From the NCBI GenBank assembly GCA_003833135.1, contig QZLH01001642.1:8792-25942 (forward strand): a stretch of 17,151 nucleotides of DNA, in the 5' to 3' direction. The notes under the pieces are model-generated. The model was not told the DNA's origin and did no database searches. It worked only from the letters and a program-made list of their open reading frames with translations. Numbering within the stretch: the first letter of the stretch is position 1; the number at the start of each line of letters is the position of its first letter. This document shows positions 1 through 8,800 of the stretch, piece after piece. The translations under genes were made by a program, and so were the position numbers. The stretch comes from Oehlia diaphana (taxonomy: Eukaryota; Glomeromycota; Glomeromycetes; Glomerales; Glomeraceae).

Positions 1-64
1 ACGTTTAAAATTTTATATTAAATTATAATTATAAAAATCACATGACTATGATGTAATTTTGACC

Positions 65-137
65 ATTTCGACTTTAATTTCGACTTTTGACCTTCCCAAG
101 TCGAAATATTTCTACTTTTGGTCTTTAATTTCGACTT
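65..137. repeat. Short ATTTCGACTT repeat cluster at window edge
   Basis: The 10-mer ATTTCGACTT occurs at 65-74, 77-86 and 128-137, and its reverse complement AAGTCGAAAT at 98-107, all within 73 bases. The recognisable polymerase pseudogene on the minus strand fades out right where this cluster begins. It could be the subterminal repeat zone of another small DNA transposon whose other end lies outside the window, but no terminal inverted repeat or target duplication can be tested here. Confidence 0.5.
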
Positions 138-1013
138 CATGTATACTCACAACTTTCATAAGCGGATAGGAATCATACCTACAGAAATTATGGCAGATGA
201 GAGGCACTTTCGTCTCAAAAAATCCTATCTGCAACTTTTTATTGCAGACATCATGAGCTGAACCTCAGAACTTACCACTTATATGGTCGTGGTCTTTTAC
301 TTTTCGATTGATCCCACTTAAAGCTTTGCTATATTCCTTCTGTGTTCTTTTTAGGATGTTCTTTTTCCATACATGTTTCCCATTCTTTAATTTCTAATAA
401 ATTATGCTTTGCTTCTTCGAGCTTTTGTACCACCTCTAGTGCTGGTTTTAAAAAAGGTCCCTTGCAAATCCAGCATTCTGTCACTTCATTATACGTTTTC
501 AAATCTCCTGGTGCCATTATCATTTCAGCTGGCGCGGATAAGTCCTTCTGTATGTTTGCCTGCTCCTCCTCGATTTTTGTAATGAATCTTTCAAGTGCAT
601 CTGGACCTCTGTATAGATCATGATTCATAACTCATAATCCCATAGTTAAGTGAACTATCCATACGAACAACTACATAACAATAGCCACACAGCTTGTGCA
701 TCTATAATCTTTCGATATGGGTTAACTTCGCCTTCTCTTCGGGGCTAACTTTTCGGTTAATATTTCTAGATTCCAGAAAATGCGATATGGATTTGGTTGT
801 ATGCATTTATGATTATAGAAAGCTTTAACACTCCTATTCTTCACCGGCATTTGCGGGTGCTGAGAGGTATTATTTAGACTCTTGCATTTTGGCAAATGTT
901 CATTGTATCTTATCTCTGAAGAGTATACATGAAGACAATAACGGCAGAGGTATTTTTGCCCTTTATGTTTGCTATGATTGTATATATACTAGCTTATGTA
1001 AATCTTTGATAAT
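115..1013 (-). pseudogene. Broken protein-primed DNA polymerase B (exonuclease/endonuclease part)
   Basis: This is the continuation of the polymerase ORF that begins at 1721, now in pieces in alternating frames. From 1013 it reads IIKDLHKLVYIQ and stops at 972-974. Positions 988-725 carry a finger-like module (CRYC, then H-x3-C) and a decayed exonuclease I block, WNLEILTEK, where the family has Asp-x-Glu. About 750-618 carries CGYCYVVV and has a stop at 702-704. Positions 628-329 (99 codons) carry LYRGPDALERF and the CWIC knuckle. About 336-115 carries DHDHISGK and AHDVCN, a recombination-endonuclease VII/HNH-like motif, then a YDSYPLM block resembling exonuclease II. A TGA interrupts that motif at 265-267. 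The order matches polymerases of Polinton, linear-plasmid and related elements. The polymerase palm domain is not in the window. At least four frame changes and several stops make it non-functional. The family call is from memory of motifs, not a search. Confidence 0.75.
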
Positions 1014-1273
1014 ACAGTAATTAAGGTTGCTTGCCGAAACCTAGGGGTTTAGACAAGATGGCGTTTTGCCGAAAAGCGAAATTCTGCCAAAACTATATTA
1101 AAGTTATATTAAAAAACTGGCGAAACTCTGGAGAAAGGCGAAACTGCCGAAACTTATTATAAATGCCGAAACTGCCAAAATTCTGCCGAAACTATAATAA
1201 ATCTATAGTAAAATTTTGACGAAACTAATCGTAGGATTTTGAAGAGGTTTAGACAAGCAATCTTAACAGTAAT
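1014..1273. mobile_element. 244-bp hAT-like MITE with 8-bp target duplication
   Basis: The element proper is 1022-1265. It begins TAAGGTTGCTTGCCGAAACC, and its other end read on the minus strand begins TAAGATTGCTTGTCTAAACC, giving a terminal inverted repeat of about 21 bp with three mismatches. It is flanked by exact 8-bp direct repeats ACAGTAAT at 1014-1021 and 1266-1273. An 8-bp duplication is typical of hAT transposons. Inside are nine CGAAA-containing motifs in one orientation (starting near 1033, 1068, 1076, 1120, 1139, 1146, 1165, 1185 and 1218), plausible subterminal transposase-binding repeats. There is no ORF, so it would have been mobilised in trans. It lies inside the polymerase pseudogene between the codons for SHYC and IIKDL, and on the minus strand its first bases supply the stop codon of the N-terminal fragment. 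Confidence 0.85.
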
Positions 1274-1721
1274 GGCTTCTATCATCTTCTGTAATTACTA
1301 GAAGATTTATTTGCTTGTATTCATCTCCTCTTCTTTCTGTAACATAGTAAAAGTTAAGACTTTTGTTTTGGTTATGCCATTTATAGACACATAGACTGAT
1401 TTTAGGGTTATTTTCTTCAAACTTTTTATAAACTGGTGTTGAGACTGATACTGAAATTGGGATGTCTTTCATATTAAGTTCCTTCATGAAATCTCTATAT
1501 AGCTGATTCGGATTTCTTTCTGGATGAACTTTAACTGGATGCAAAGCTCCTAGGACATACCATCCAAAACACCAGTCATCATTATTTTGAATATTAATAA
1601 TTCTGTTATTACGTTTTGGTATAGTTTCAGGTAAAGGTATATGGGCAGTAGGACCAATCAGATTGAAATCAGATATCTCTATACTAAATTCTTCTATATA
1701 TTCTGGGTAAGTATCAGACAT
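1263..1721 (-). CDS. N-terminal fragment of polymerase B ORF, 152 aa
   Basis: This open frame of 152 codons starts MSDTYPEYIEEF. It holds the characteristic N-terminal region of polymerase ORFs of this class: IINIQNNDDWCFGW, the ALHPVKVHPERNP block, and INLLVITEDDRSHYC at the C-terminus. In relatives the last block runs straight on into an IK.L..L segment, and that segment is found at 1013, just beyond the MITE, in the same frame. The fragment is therefore the 5' part of the same gene, cut short when the MITE introduced TAA at 1265-1263. Cys51 in a D-x-C-F context and His150 near the end resemble a papain/OTU-like arrangement, but that is speculation. The start is the first ATG after an A/T-rich 213-bp intergenic gap shared with the divergent cysteine-rich frame. 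It is probably not functional alone. Confidence 0.7.
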   Translation of the reverse strand: MSDTYPEYIEEFSIEISDFNLIGPTAHIPLPETIPKRNNRIINIQNNDDWCFGWYVLGALHPVKVHPERNPNQLYRDFMKELNMKDIPISVSVSTPVYKKFEENNPKISLCVYKWHNQNKSLNFYYVTERRGDEYKQINLLVITEDDRSHYC

Positions 1722-1934
1722 TTGGTATATAGTTTATTCTAACCGTCACACTATTATTTGCTTATATAATTTTTTCTTTAATTATTTATTTCCTATATAC
1801 CTATCACTTTTGATCATAGAAACCCTATCAAAGATAAACATTTACAAGCTTTCTGAAGCAGTTCTAGCTATTGCAAAACTGAAGTATTAACTAATTATTA
1901 ATTAATCTTTTCGAATTTAGTAATAAAAAGTAGG
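1722..1934. promoter_or_regulatory. Divergent intergenic region between two relic ORFs
   Basis: 213 bases separate the start of the minus-strand polymerase fragment from the ATG of the plus-strand cysteine-rich frame, so any promoters would be back to back here. It is A/T-rich (for example TTATATAATTTTTTC near 1762 and ATTATTAATTAATC near 1895). No specific factor site is recognisable, and the assignment rests only on layout. Confidence 0.35.
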
Positions 1935-2225
1935 ATGATTGGCAAATATTCTTGCCCATTTCTTCGCAATACCAGAAAGGCTTGTGGAAATCCTAGTATT
2001 AGGCCTGAAGGATGTCGCTTCCATTGGAAGGCTAAAAAATGTATACCTTGTTCCGATTGTGGTAAACCTACTGCTTCAGCTTGTGGATGATGCCCATTAC
2101 ATATCAGAGGGTACTATGTTACCCAACACTATAATAGACTTCGATCAGAATTACAAGAAAGACTTTGATCAGAGATACGAGAAAGAACTTTTAAGAAATT
2201 AATGGTTACTCATAGAGATGCTTAA
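1935..2225 (+). pseudogene. Cysteine-rich zinc-binding protein, interrupted by two stops
   Basis: Starting at ATG 1935 the frame reads MIGKYSCPF and encodes evenly spaced zinc ligands: C7-x9-C17-x9-C27-x2-H30, then C39-x2-C42, and after a TGA at 2088-2090 a CPLH. This suggests two zinc knuckles. The frame then continues with RGYYVTQHYNRLRSELQERL, meets a second TGA (2166-2168), and runs on as a charged, helix-like tail to TAA 2223-2225. Both stops could be single transitions from CGA, or from CAG/CAA-type codons; that is inference. The cysteine pattern and the conserved-looking PEGCRFHW and CGKPTASACG stretches make this frame, not the overlapping 87-codon frame at 1939-2202, the real remnant. 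I believe it belongs to a repeated cysteine-rich family in glomeromycete genomes but cannot name it. It diverges from the polymerase relic and may be cargo of the same element. Confidence 0.55.
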
Positions 2226-2304
2226 TATTACTCTCTGCAGGAAATGCTTCCATCCGATAAAATTAGAAGAAGGAGAATATTGTGATAGTTGCCAGTCAGA
2301 ATAA
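2218..2304 (+). CDS. 28-aa zinc-ribbon ORF (CxxC-x11-CxxC)
   Basis: A short ATG-initiated frame encodes CRKCFHP, a basic/acidic spacer, and YCDSCQSE before TAA 2302-2304. The four cysteines form a textbook CxxC-x11-CxxC zinc ribbon, hard to explain by chance in such A/T-rich DNA. It overlaps the end of the upstream cysteine-rich pseudogene in the next frame. The simplest reading is that it is that protein's C-terminal zinc ribbon, displaced by a frameshift near 2218. It could alternatively be a separate exon, since CTCTGCAG just before it at 2232-2239 resembles a 3' splice site. It is too short to be trusted as an independent gene. Confidence 0.4.
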   Translation: MLNITLCRKCFHPIKLEEGEYCDSCQSE

Positions 2305-2329
2305 ATTAAAAGACCATTTCAGCTAGCTT

Positions 2330-3245
2330 TATTTCTTAATTTTAGCCGGAATTTAGCTGGGCATTTCGTTAGACTTGCTTTTTAGTTGGAGCATATTTTT
2401 TCGTTAAAGTTTTATGCTAATTGATAAACTAGCCTATGCTGAACCTGTTCTTGACTAAGGAAAAGTTTAGACAATTCCACAGATTTTTCTGAATTTTTAC
2501 AGGATGATGTTTCGTTAGATTTATATGACTTGATATACTATTTTATGAGCTAATCCACATAGAAACAGTTTCTGATATACTATTTTTTGTTAGACTTATA
2601 TTACAGAATGGCATATTTTGGGGGAAATTAAGACAGTTAGACATATTTTTCGTTAAATTATTATACTATTTAATGAGCTAGCTTATATTGAACCCGTTTT
2701 TGACTAAAGAAAAGTTAGGACAATTTCGTGAATTTTGCAGAGGTGGTATTTTGTTAGACTTTTATATAAAATATGCTATTTAGTAAGCTAGCCTGCATTG
2801 AATCCATTCTTAATTAAAGAAAAGTTGGGACAAAAATCCCGTTAGATTTATTTAACAAATATGCTATTTAATGAGTTAGCTTGTACAAAAGGCATTCTTG
2901 TATATAGAAAAGTTTATTAGATTTAAAAAGTCACATGATTTTTTTTTCGTTAGATTTATTTATTCGATATGCCATTTAATAAGCTAACGCGCTTGAAACC
3001 ATTTCTGTTATACACATTTTTGGTTAGACTTATACTTGACAGTTAGACTTATTTATGAGGTAATTAGGGTGGTTAGAGTTATTTGGTTAGACTTATTTTT
3101 TGGTTAGACTTATTTATGGGGAAATTGGGGCGGTTAGACTTATTTTGGTTAGATTAAAATGATCAATATGCTAAATAATGAGCTAAATCACGCAGAATCA
3201 ATTCCTGATATATGTTATTTTGTTAGACTTATAAATATAACCAAA
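2330..3245. repeat. Degenerate tandem array with GTTAGACTT / GAGCTAGC cores
   Basis: About 0.9 kb is built from diverged copies of a composite unit containing (T)CGTTAGAYTTATTT, then TATGCTATTTAATGAGCTAGC, then GAACC-ATTCTTGACTAAAGAAAAGTTAGGAC. Good copies of the middle core are near 2647-2680, 2769-2790, 2861-2882, 2969-2990 and 3168-3185. GTTAGACTT or a close variant recurs more than a dozen times, densely at 3025-3160. Spacing is roughly 100-160 bp with internal duplications and deletions. There is no ORF. It reads as an old satellite or the interior of a repeat-rich transposon. Confidence 0.7.
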
Positions 3246-3333
3246 AAGTTGATAAAGAAATTAAGAAGCTGAAGGTCATAGAAAGTCTTCTAGTATAGTA
3301 GAAAAAATGACATTAATTTTATGAACCAGGGAG

Positions 3334-3397
3334 ACACACAATGTCATTGTGAGGGGCGGATCTTCGGTCCTTAAACCTCCATAATGACATTGTGTGT
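3334..3397. repeat. Strong inverted repeat (64-nt hairpin)
   Basis: ACACACAATGTCATT at 3334-3348 is perfectly complementary to AATGACATTGTGTGT at 3383-3397. Pairing extends inward (GTGAGG with CCTCCAT, one wobble and one bulged base) to about 21 bp per arm. The 21-nt loop (3355-3375) contains GGATC...GGTCC (3358-3370), which can form its own small stem. A third copy of the core AATGACATT sits upstream at 3306-3314 and could compete for the left arm. It may be a foldback-element relic, a structured RNA or a cruciform site; the sequence does not decide. Confidence 0.7.
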
Positions 3398-3399
3398 AT

Positions 3400-3612
3400 T
3401 GTATGTGTTTGTATAATAAAATTATACATGTCTATAATAAAATTGTATATATCTGTGTAATAAAAATTTATGTCTGTATCTGTATAATAAAATTTTATAT
3501 ATCTATGTAATGAAACTTTATATGTTTGTATAATAAATTTGTACTAAAAATAGTAATAAATTTTATGTATCTGTATAATAAATTTTATACTAAAAATAGT
3601 ATATACTAATAA
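3400..3612 (+). repeat. Degenerate TGTATAATAAAATTTTATA minisatellite
   Basis: Directly after the hairpin, variants of TGTATAATAAAATTTTATAT separated by TCTGTA or TTTGTA recur about seven times, followed by two copies of ACTAAAAATAGTA. Unit length is about 28-35 bp, with many substitutions. There is no coding potential. Confidence 0.6.
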
Positions 3613-6126
3613 ATTTTACAAAATTATAAATTTTATCTTATAATTATAAGTTACATTTTAAAATTTTGTTTAATTTTACCATATGCTTAACAATTACATA
3701 AAAAAAATTTACTACAAAATTACATTTACATTTTTTAATTTATAAAGAATTTTACCTTACAAATTCAACCAGTTTTTTTAATTTTTCTATGTAATTTTAC
3801 CTTAGGCTTGTGAATAATTTCTATTAAAAGTAAGCAGAATAATGCTAAATTTTGAATGATTTTTATAATTTCTGTCACCCAAAACTGGTTTGTAACGTCA
3901 TAAAATCACCTGATTGAATACTGTATCACTTAACTAAATAATAAGTTAAGTGAAAATTTACATTTGTGAAACTTAAGTTATTTAATGTAAAATAGACGTA
4001 AAAAAACCTATTTCATTAACAAAAAACCCATTTCTTATCTGCATAGTATTTTTAATGTGTATTATTAAAAAGTAAATATGTTTTATAAAATAAAAAGTAA
4101 AATAAAAATTTATATAAATATAATAGTTATGAATATTTATAAAAGTATTCTAAGACTTATTTAATATTTAAAAAAATTTTTTTTTTTATAATAACTTTTA
4201 TAAAATTATCCATTTTTTGCATTTTTCAAAATATATTATTAATTCTTATTATTCTTGCTGTAGACAAAATATGAACTTTTATATTCAAACAAATTGTAAG
4301 CATATATATTATTGATTTTTACATAAAAAAGATTTAAAAGTTATTGTATAAAGTGAGATTTCACAACAGATATTATCAGTATTGCTAAGAATAATATTTA
4401 TTATATTCTGGCTTAAAAGAACTATTTAACAAATTTATTAAATTATTGTACTAATAAAACCAAATAAAATTTTTTTAATGTTCATCCCAAGTTTTACTAT
4501 GCTATATGTAATAATTTGTATAATAAAAGTACCTTAAAATTAACATGTTAATTAGAGGGTGAACAAATCTACCAATATGAGAACTTTCTAAAAATATTAT
4601 ATATTGAATTTATATTTTATTTTCACTACCAGTGATTTTACTTTCAGCTAATTTTATACTACATTTCACAATTTTATATAAATATTTTATTAAACTTAGT
4701 GTACCATTTTTAATATAAAATTATTATATTATATATATTTATTTTGTTAAATAAAATTACCGTAAATATGTTTTACTTTAAAATATAATTTTACTACTCA
4801 CCACTTTGGTTATATAAAATTACCTTTTATACTTAAATAAAGTTGTTTAGCAAGTTAAATCTACTTGAATTTTAATTTTCATGAGGTTAAGTATGTTATT
4901 TATATAGAGAAGCATATTTTTTATAACGGTAGTAACTTTTAAATTTTTCACTTTTTTATTTACAACTTCAGAGCATAATGCTACTGCTTGCATTAGTCTG
5001 AACCTCCCTGCTTATTAAATGACAATTTCAATTAAAGATGTTTTCTGGAACTCTTCAATAATTTTGGATCGCTACTATAAACACTAACGTTCTGAATAAC
5101 ACTAGTTATGCCATAACAGTTTCTGATGCAATGATTACAGTTTCCAATTTTATCATTGACTTATTTATAATCCAGCAAATAGTTATAGAATATCAAAGAG
5201 TGTAATTTAATATAATAATAATTTATCTTGCTTGTATCATGAATAACAAAAAGTGACTTAGGAAACTAATGCAAGTTAATTCAAAAATTTATTTATATAA
5301 CAATACAAATATTTTATTAATATTTAATCTAATATAAAAAATTAAAGTCTAATGAAGATTTATTTTCAGTATTAATTACTATTAAAAATTTTTATATTAA
5401 TTAAATAATAATAAGTAAATATAAATATGTATATACATTTTTTAATGAAATAAAACAAAATTAATTTTTTAAACTAATATTTATTAAATATACTATTTTA
5501 CATTTTTAGTAATTTTATAATGAGTAAATTTATTCATCACCTCGTTTTTCTGGACAAAATTATGTAATGCCGGGCAAAATTAATATATGTGACATTTAAA
5601 GAGGGGTGTGAAAAATAGATTTTTTACAACAAAAAAATTTCATAGTTCCCAGAATTACATATAAAAAATGAAAAAGGGAGGGATGTGACACGGGTGACAA
5701 AAGAGTAGTGTTAACATCGCTAATTTTTTTATAGGGAAATTAATATAATTTCAGAAAAACATGTGAAAATACATATATTACGTCAAATCATGGTAAATGC
5801 TGAAAACCAATTATTATTTGCTGAAATAAATTTACTTGTCATCTAATAATTGAGGATCGAAAATCGAATATATAAATATATATTATATGAATCTACAAAT
5901 ATCGTAATATTACTTGACATTTAAAAGGATTAGAATCGACAAATCAAATGGTGATACACATGTATTATACATTCATATAAAATTAATTTTGTAAATTTTT
6001 GTAAAATTACTTGATAATGTATAACATTCATTAGAATTTTCCATCCTTCTAGGTTCAAACATTTACAAAGAATCGATGCATCTATAATTATTAATCATAT
6101 ATGTAAGTTAAAGTACATAAAATGAA
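3613..6126. other. Gene-free A/T-rich region
   Basis: I find no credible ORF, RNA gene or splice-supported exon. What can be seen: scattered ATTTTACC motifs between 3670 and 4830; an inverted repeat TCACTTAAC/GTTAAGTGA at 3926-3953; a perfect 16-bp palindrome AATTAACATGTTAATT at 4538-4553; a slightly less A/T-rich patch at 4970-5160 that may be a worn repeat; a G-rich patch at 5603-5700; and TA-rich microsatellite near 5860-5890. Confidence 0.6.
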
Positions 6127-6177
6127 CACGTGAGTGGACGGCACGTCGGCACGATTCCTTCGCTTTTGCACCGGAAC
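6127..6177. promoter_or_regulatory. GC-rich island with CACGTG box and GGCACG repeats
   Basis: In otherwise very A/T-rich DNA, this 51-base patch holds CACGTG (6127-6132) and two GGCACG copies (6140-6145, 6148-6153) around an ACGTCGG. It also has CGCTTTTGCACCGG. CACGTG is the classic E-box bound by bHLH proteins, and ACGTC/CACGTC resembles bZIP/CRE half-sites. The cluster suggests a regulatory site or a relic of a GC-richer insertion; no adjacent gene start supports a specific promoter. Confidence 0.3.
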
Positions 6178-7423
6178 AATGAATAAAAGTAATTTATTTG
6201 TTTATTAATAAATGCATATAAATACATATATAAAGAATTATGAAAATTACTATTAATTTAAATAAATTAAATCCAAAAAATGCATGACCAACTTCAATTT
6301 AAAAGAATCATTTATCAATGAATATTTTTTATTAATAGGATTATAAACGAGTAAAAGTTATATATTTTTAACAAATGTTGTAAAACAAAACATCCAATTT
6401 AATTTAATTAATTTTGTACGAAAAACACGCACACGAATTAAATTCAAGTCACGTGATAGACCAAAAGTTCAAAAAAAAATAAACCAATGTTGTATAAAAA
6501 CAATAGTTTGGATTTTATTGAATATTCATTTTGTGGTTAAAAGTAGAAAATTTGAAGTAAAACGTAAGAAAGATCAATTGACATTAAACATATAATGATA
6601 CAATTTATACAAAAGACAAGGGAGAACTTTTGAACAAAGAAATTCATTTAAATTTAAACAAAGGAAGTAAAACATGATACATTGAGACATGATATTTAAT
6701 GTCATAATACATTGCACTGTTAAAAATTTCCGGGGACCGACAATTAATAATGTAAGTAGTGCATAAGATAAATATGTAAAGAATGGAGAAGGCTTAGCTT
6801 AGAGACAAAAACTGATAAAAACAACGAAATTCTTTATACGATTTAAAAACACAGATTAATATAACCAATTAAACATTGAGGCGCAGCGAGAAACAAAGAG
6901 TAATTAATATAAAACTTTCTTTGTTAAAAATAATATGGAAATTATTGAAATTATAAAAATTTAATGTATAACAAAATAAAACAATACGATACAATACGAT
7001 ACATACAAGGAAATATGATATAAAATACGATAATATAATTAATATATATTGATTCATCTACGTCATCATCTCTTTGTTTTTTTTAAAAAAAAAACCAAGA
7101 TTAAAAACCAGAATAATTGATGTACGGGTTATCAGTCGTCAGATCTCAAAATATTACGATACAATCATTTACGCCTTAATATAATAAAATTTACACATTT
7201 ATTCACTTTATTTAGTTCACATAAATATGAAAAATTTTTACGAGATCAAAAAGAAGAGGAGAAAAAAAAACAAATATATTTTAATTTTTTTTTTTTTGCC
7301 ACAATTTAAAATTTGCGCCATTTTTACATTTAATAATTTTCATCAAAACGAATCGAATGAAGGTAAATCAACCCTTTACAACCAAACTTATAAAAGTAAT
7401 GTAATACAAAAGAAAGTACTCAC
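6178..7423. other. Gene-free A/T-rich region with a 10-bp microsatellite
   Basis: No convincing gene. The open frames here (minus 6869-7057, plus 7227-7433) are composed of A/T-driven residues without recognisable motifs. Notable: a palindromic E-box TCACGTGAT at 6449-6457; an ACAATACGAT tandem at 6981-7006; and an isolated CCGGGGACCG at 6730-6739. Confidence 0.5.
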
Positions 7424-8800
7424 CCTTTTTTAGTCCAATTAGGATTAGTGGCACTTGTATTACTTGAATTACTTAATGTACTTAGCAGACCCTTTTACCC
7501 GCTCACGGGTTACACACTTGATACACAAAAATGATCCGAATAATATTCTTGAAATGTTTTCGGAATTTCTTTTCTTTTTATGGGATAATTAAAGTCAACC
7601 TTAAAAAGAAGAAAAGATTTTAATATTGGGGAAATTTTTTTAACCAAAATCCGATGAATGGTAAAATTTTAAAATGGGTTACACCAATGCGTTTGTAAAA
7701 TTAACAATGAAGATCCATTCCGACAATGGAAGACAACATATATTATATTTATGTTGTAATCAACGTGGAAGAAATTTATATTACTCTTTTAGTTCTATTA
7801 AAAAATCTGAATTTGATTGATTGTTAATTAAAAAATTACAACATTCAAAACATTTATAATTGGTATTAATTCTTTTTTTGTTAAACAGTATGAATTGACA
7901 AGTTTAATTAAAGGATTTTAAACAAATTTGTGATAATAATAATAATAAAATGTATTATTATTATATATTTATTATATGTTTATTATATGTTTATTATATA
8001 CTTGTTATATATTTATTATATATTTATTAATATATCGCATCCTTATGACTCTCACAAAGTTATATTTGTTTATACAACATATTTCCTTTATTAGTAATAT
8101 ATTTAAATACTTTTACTTTAAAAATTTGAAGTACTGTATAACGGATCGGCATTTTTAACATTTTAATTTGCATTTGACTTTTTTTTCATCATCAAATTTA
8201 AACAATGCATGCTTTCCATATTCGGGTAACAGTAATTTAAAACAAGGAATGATTTGTTGGATATTTTTAACCGTTTAGTTTAAATTCGATCATTACAAAG
8301 AAATATTATAAAATGTATATTAACTCTTTATTTCCCTTTTTTTTTTTCTTTTGATGAATTAAAATTTTTTTCTATGCGCTCTAAAAAATTTTAATTTATA
8401 TATTTCATATATATATTTTAATGTCTTTGTTATATATATTATATATATTACATATATATATACATTAATCAACTTTATTTATTGCTTTTTTGAGAATTGA
8501 AATAAAAAAAAAAAAAAGGAAGTTTCTTAAATTATAGATTAGCCATAATTAATTTTTAGTGTTTCGAATTTTTTTTACGCTTATTTAGCCTTCTGTTGTT
8601 CATTCATTTAATTTTTTTTTCTCTCTTATCTTCATTCTTTTCAGAAGAAAAAGTAAAAAGGTTATTTTTTTTGGACAGTCGTTGATTCGACTGGTTCAAG
8701 AAAAAATTTAAATTTTAAATTATCACGATTCTTTACTTTTAATTTATTTCCTAATTTCTTGGTTCTCCGACATTTCTCATTATTTTATATTCCCCCTTTT
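7424..8800. other. A/T-rich intergenic region upstream of the receptor
   Basis: I see no gene that can be supported. The region holds a Ser/Thr/Asn-rich minus-strand stretch at 7424-7494 ending in a consensus-like donor (treated as a finding), GGGTTACAC at 7506-7514 and 7677-7685, AAT triplet runs (7932-7950), an 11-bp tandem repeat (7968-8033), and TA microsatellites (8398-8470). Confidence 0.5.
7968..8033 (+). repeat. 11-bp tandem repeat, six units
   Basis: Six consecutive 11-base units of the form TTTATTATATG or TTTATTATATA, with one CTTGTTATATA variant and a TTTATTAATAT end unit. The short hydrophobic reading frame across it (7976-8158) is a by-product of the repeat. Confidence 0.75.

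Noticed and set aside
342..623. 93-codon plus-strand open frame
   Set aside because: It is the antisense shadow of the polymerase fragment at 329-628, whose CWIC and LYRGPDALERF motifs fix the coding strand.
1939..2202. 87-codon open frame on the plus strand
   Set aside because: It starts at TTG and has no motif. The overlapping frame from 1935 carries regularly spaced Cys/His ligands and is the better remnant, despite stops.
2204..2239. Very short intron joining the cysteine-rich frame to the zinc ribbon
   Set aside because: A GTTACT donor and about 36-nt length are implausible; a frameshift explains the layout more simply.
6869..7057. 62-codon minus-strand hydrophobic frame
   Set aside because: Dominated by Ile/Leu/Phe/Tyr from A/T-rich DNA and a 10-bp microsatellite; no motif.
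7227..7433. 68-codon plus-strand frame
   Set aside because: Lys and Phe runs derive from poly-A/poly-T; no motif or supporting context.
7498..7512. ACCCG/CGGGT hairpin considered as a tRNA arm or terminator
   Set aside because: No cloverleaf, no T-loop or anticodon arm around it; an isolated 5-bp stem is not evidence.
7976..8158. 60-codon membrane-protein-like frame
   Set aside because: Its first half is translated 11-bp tandem repeat.
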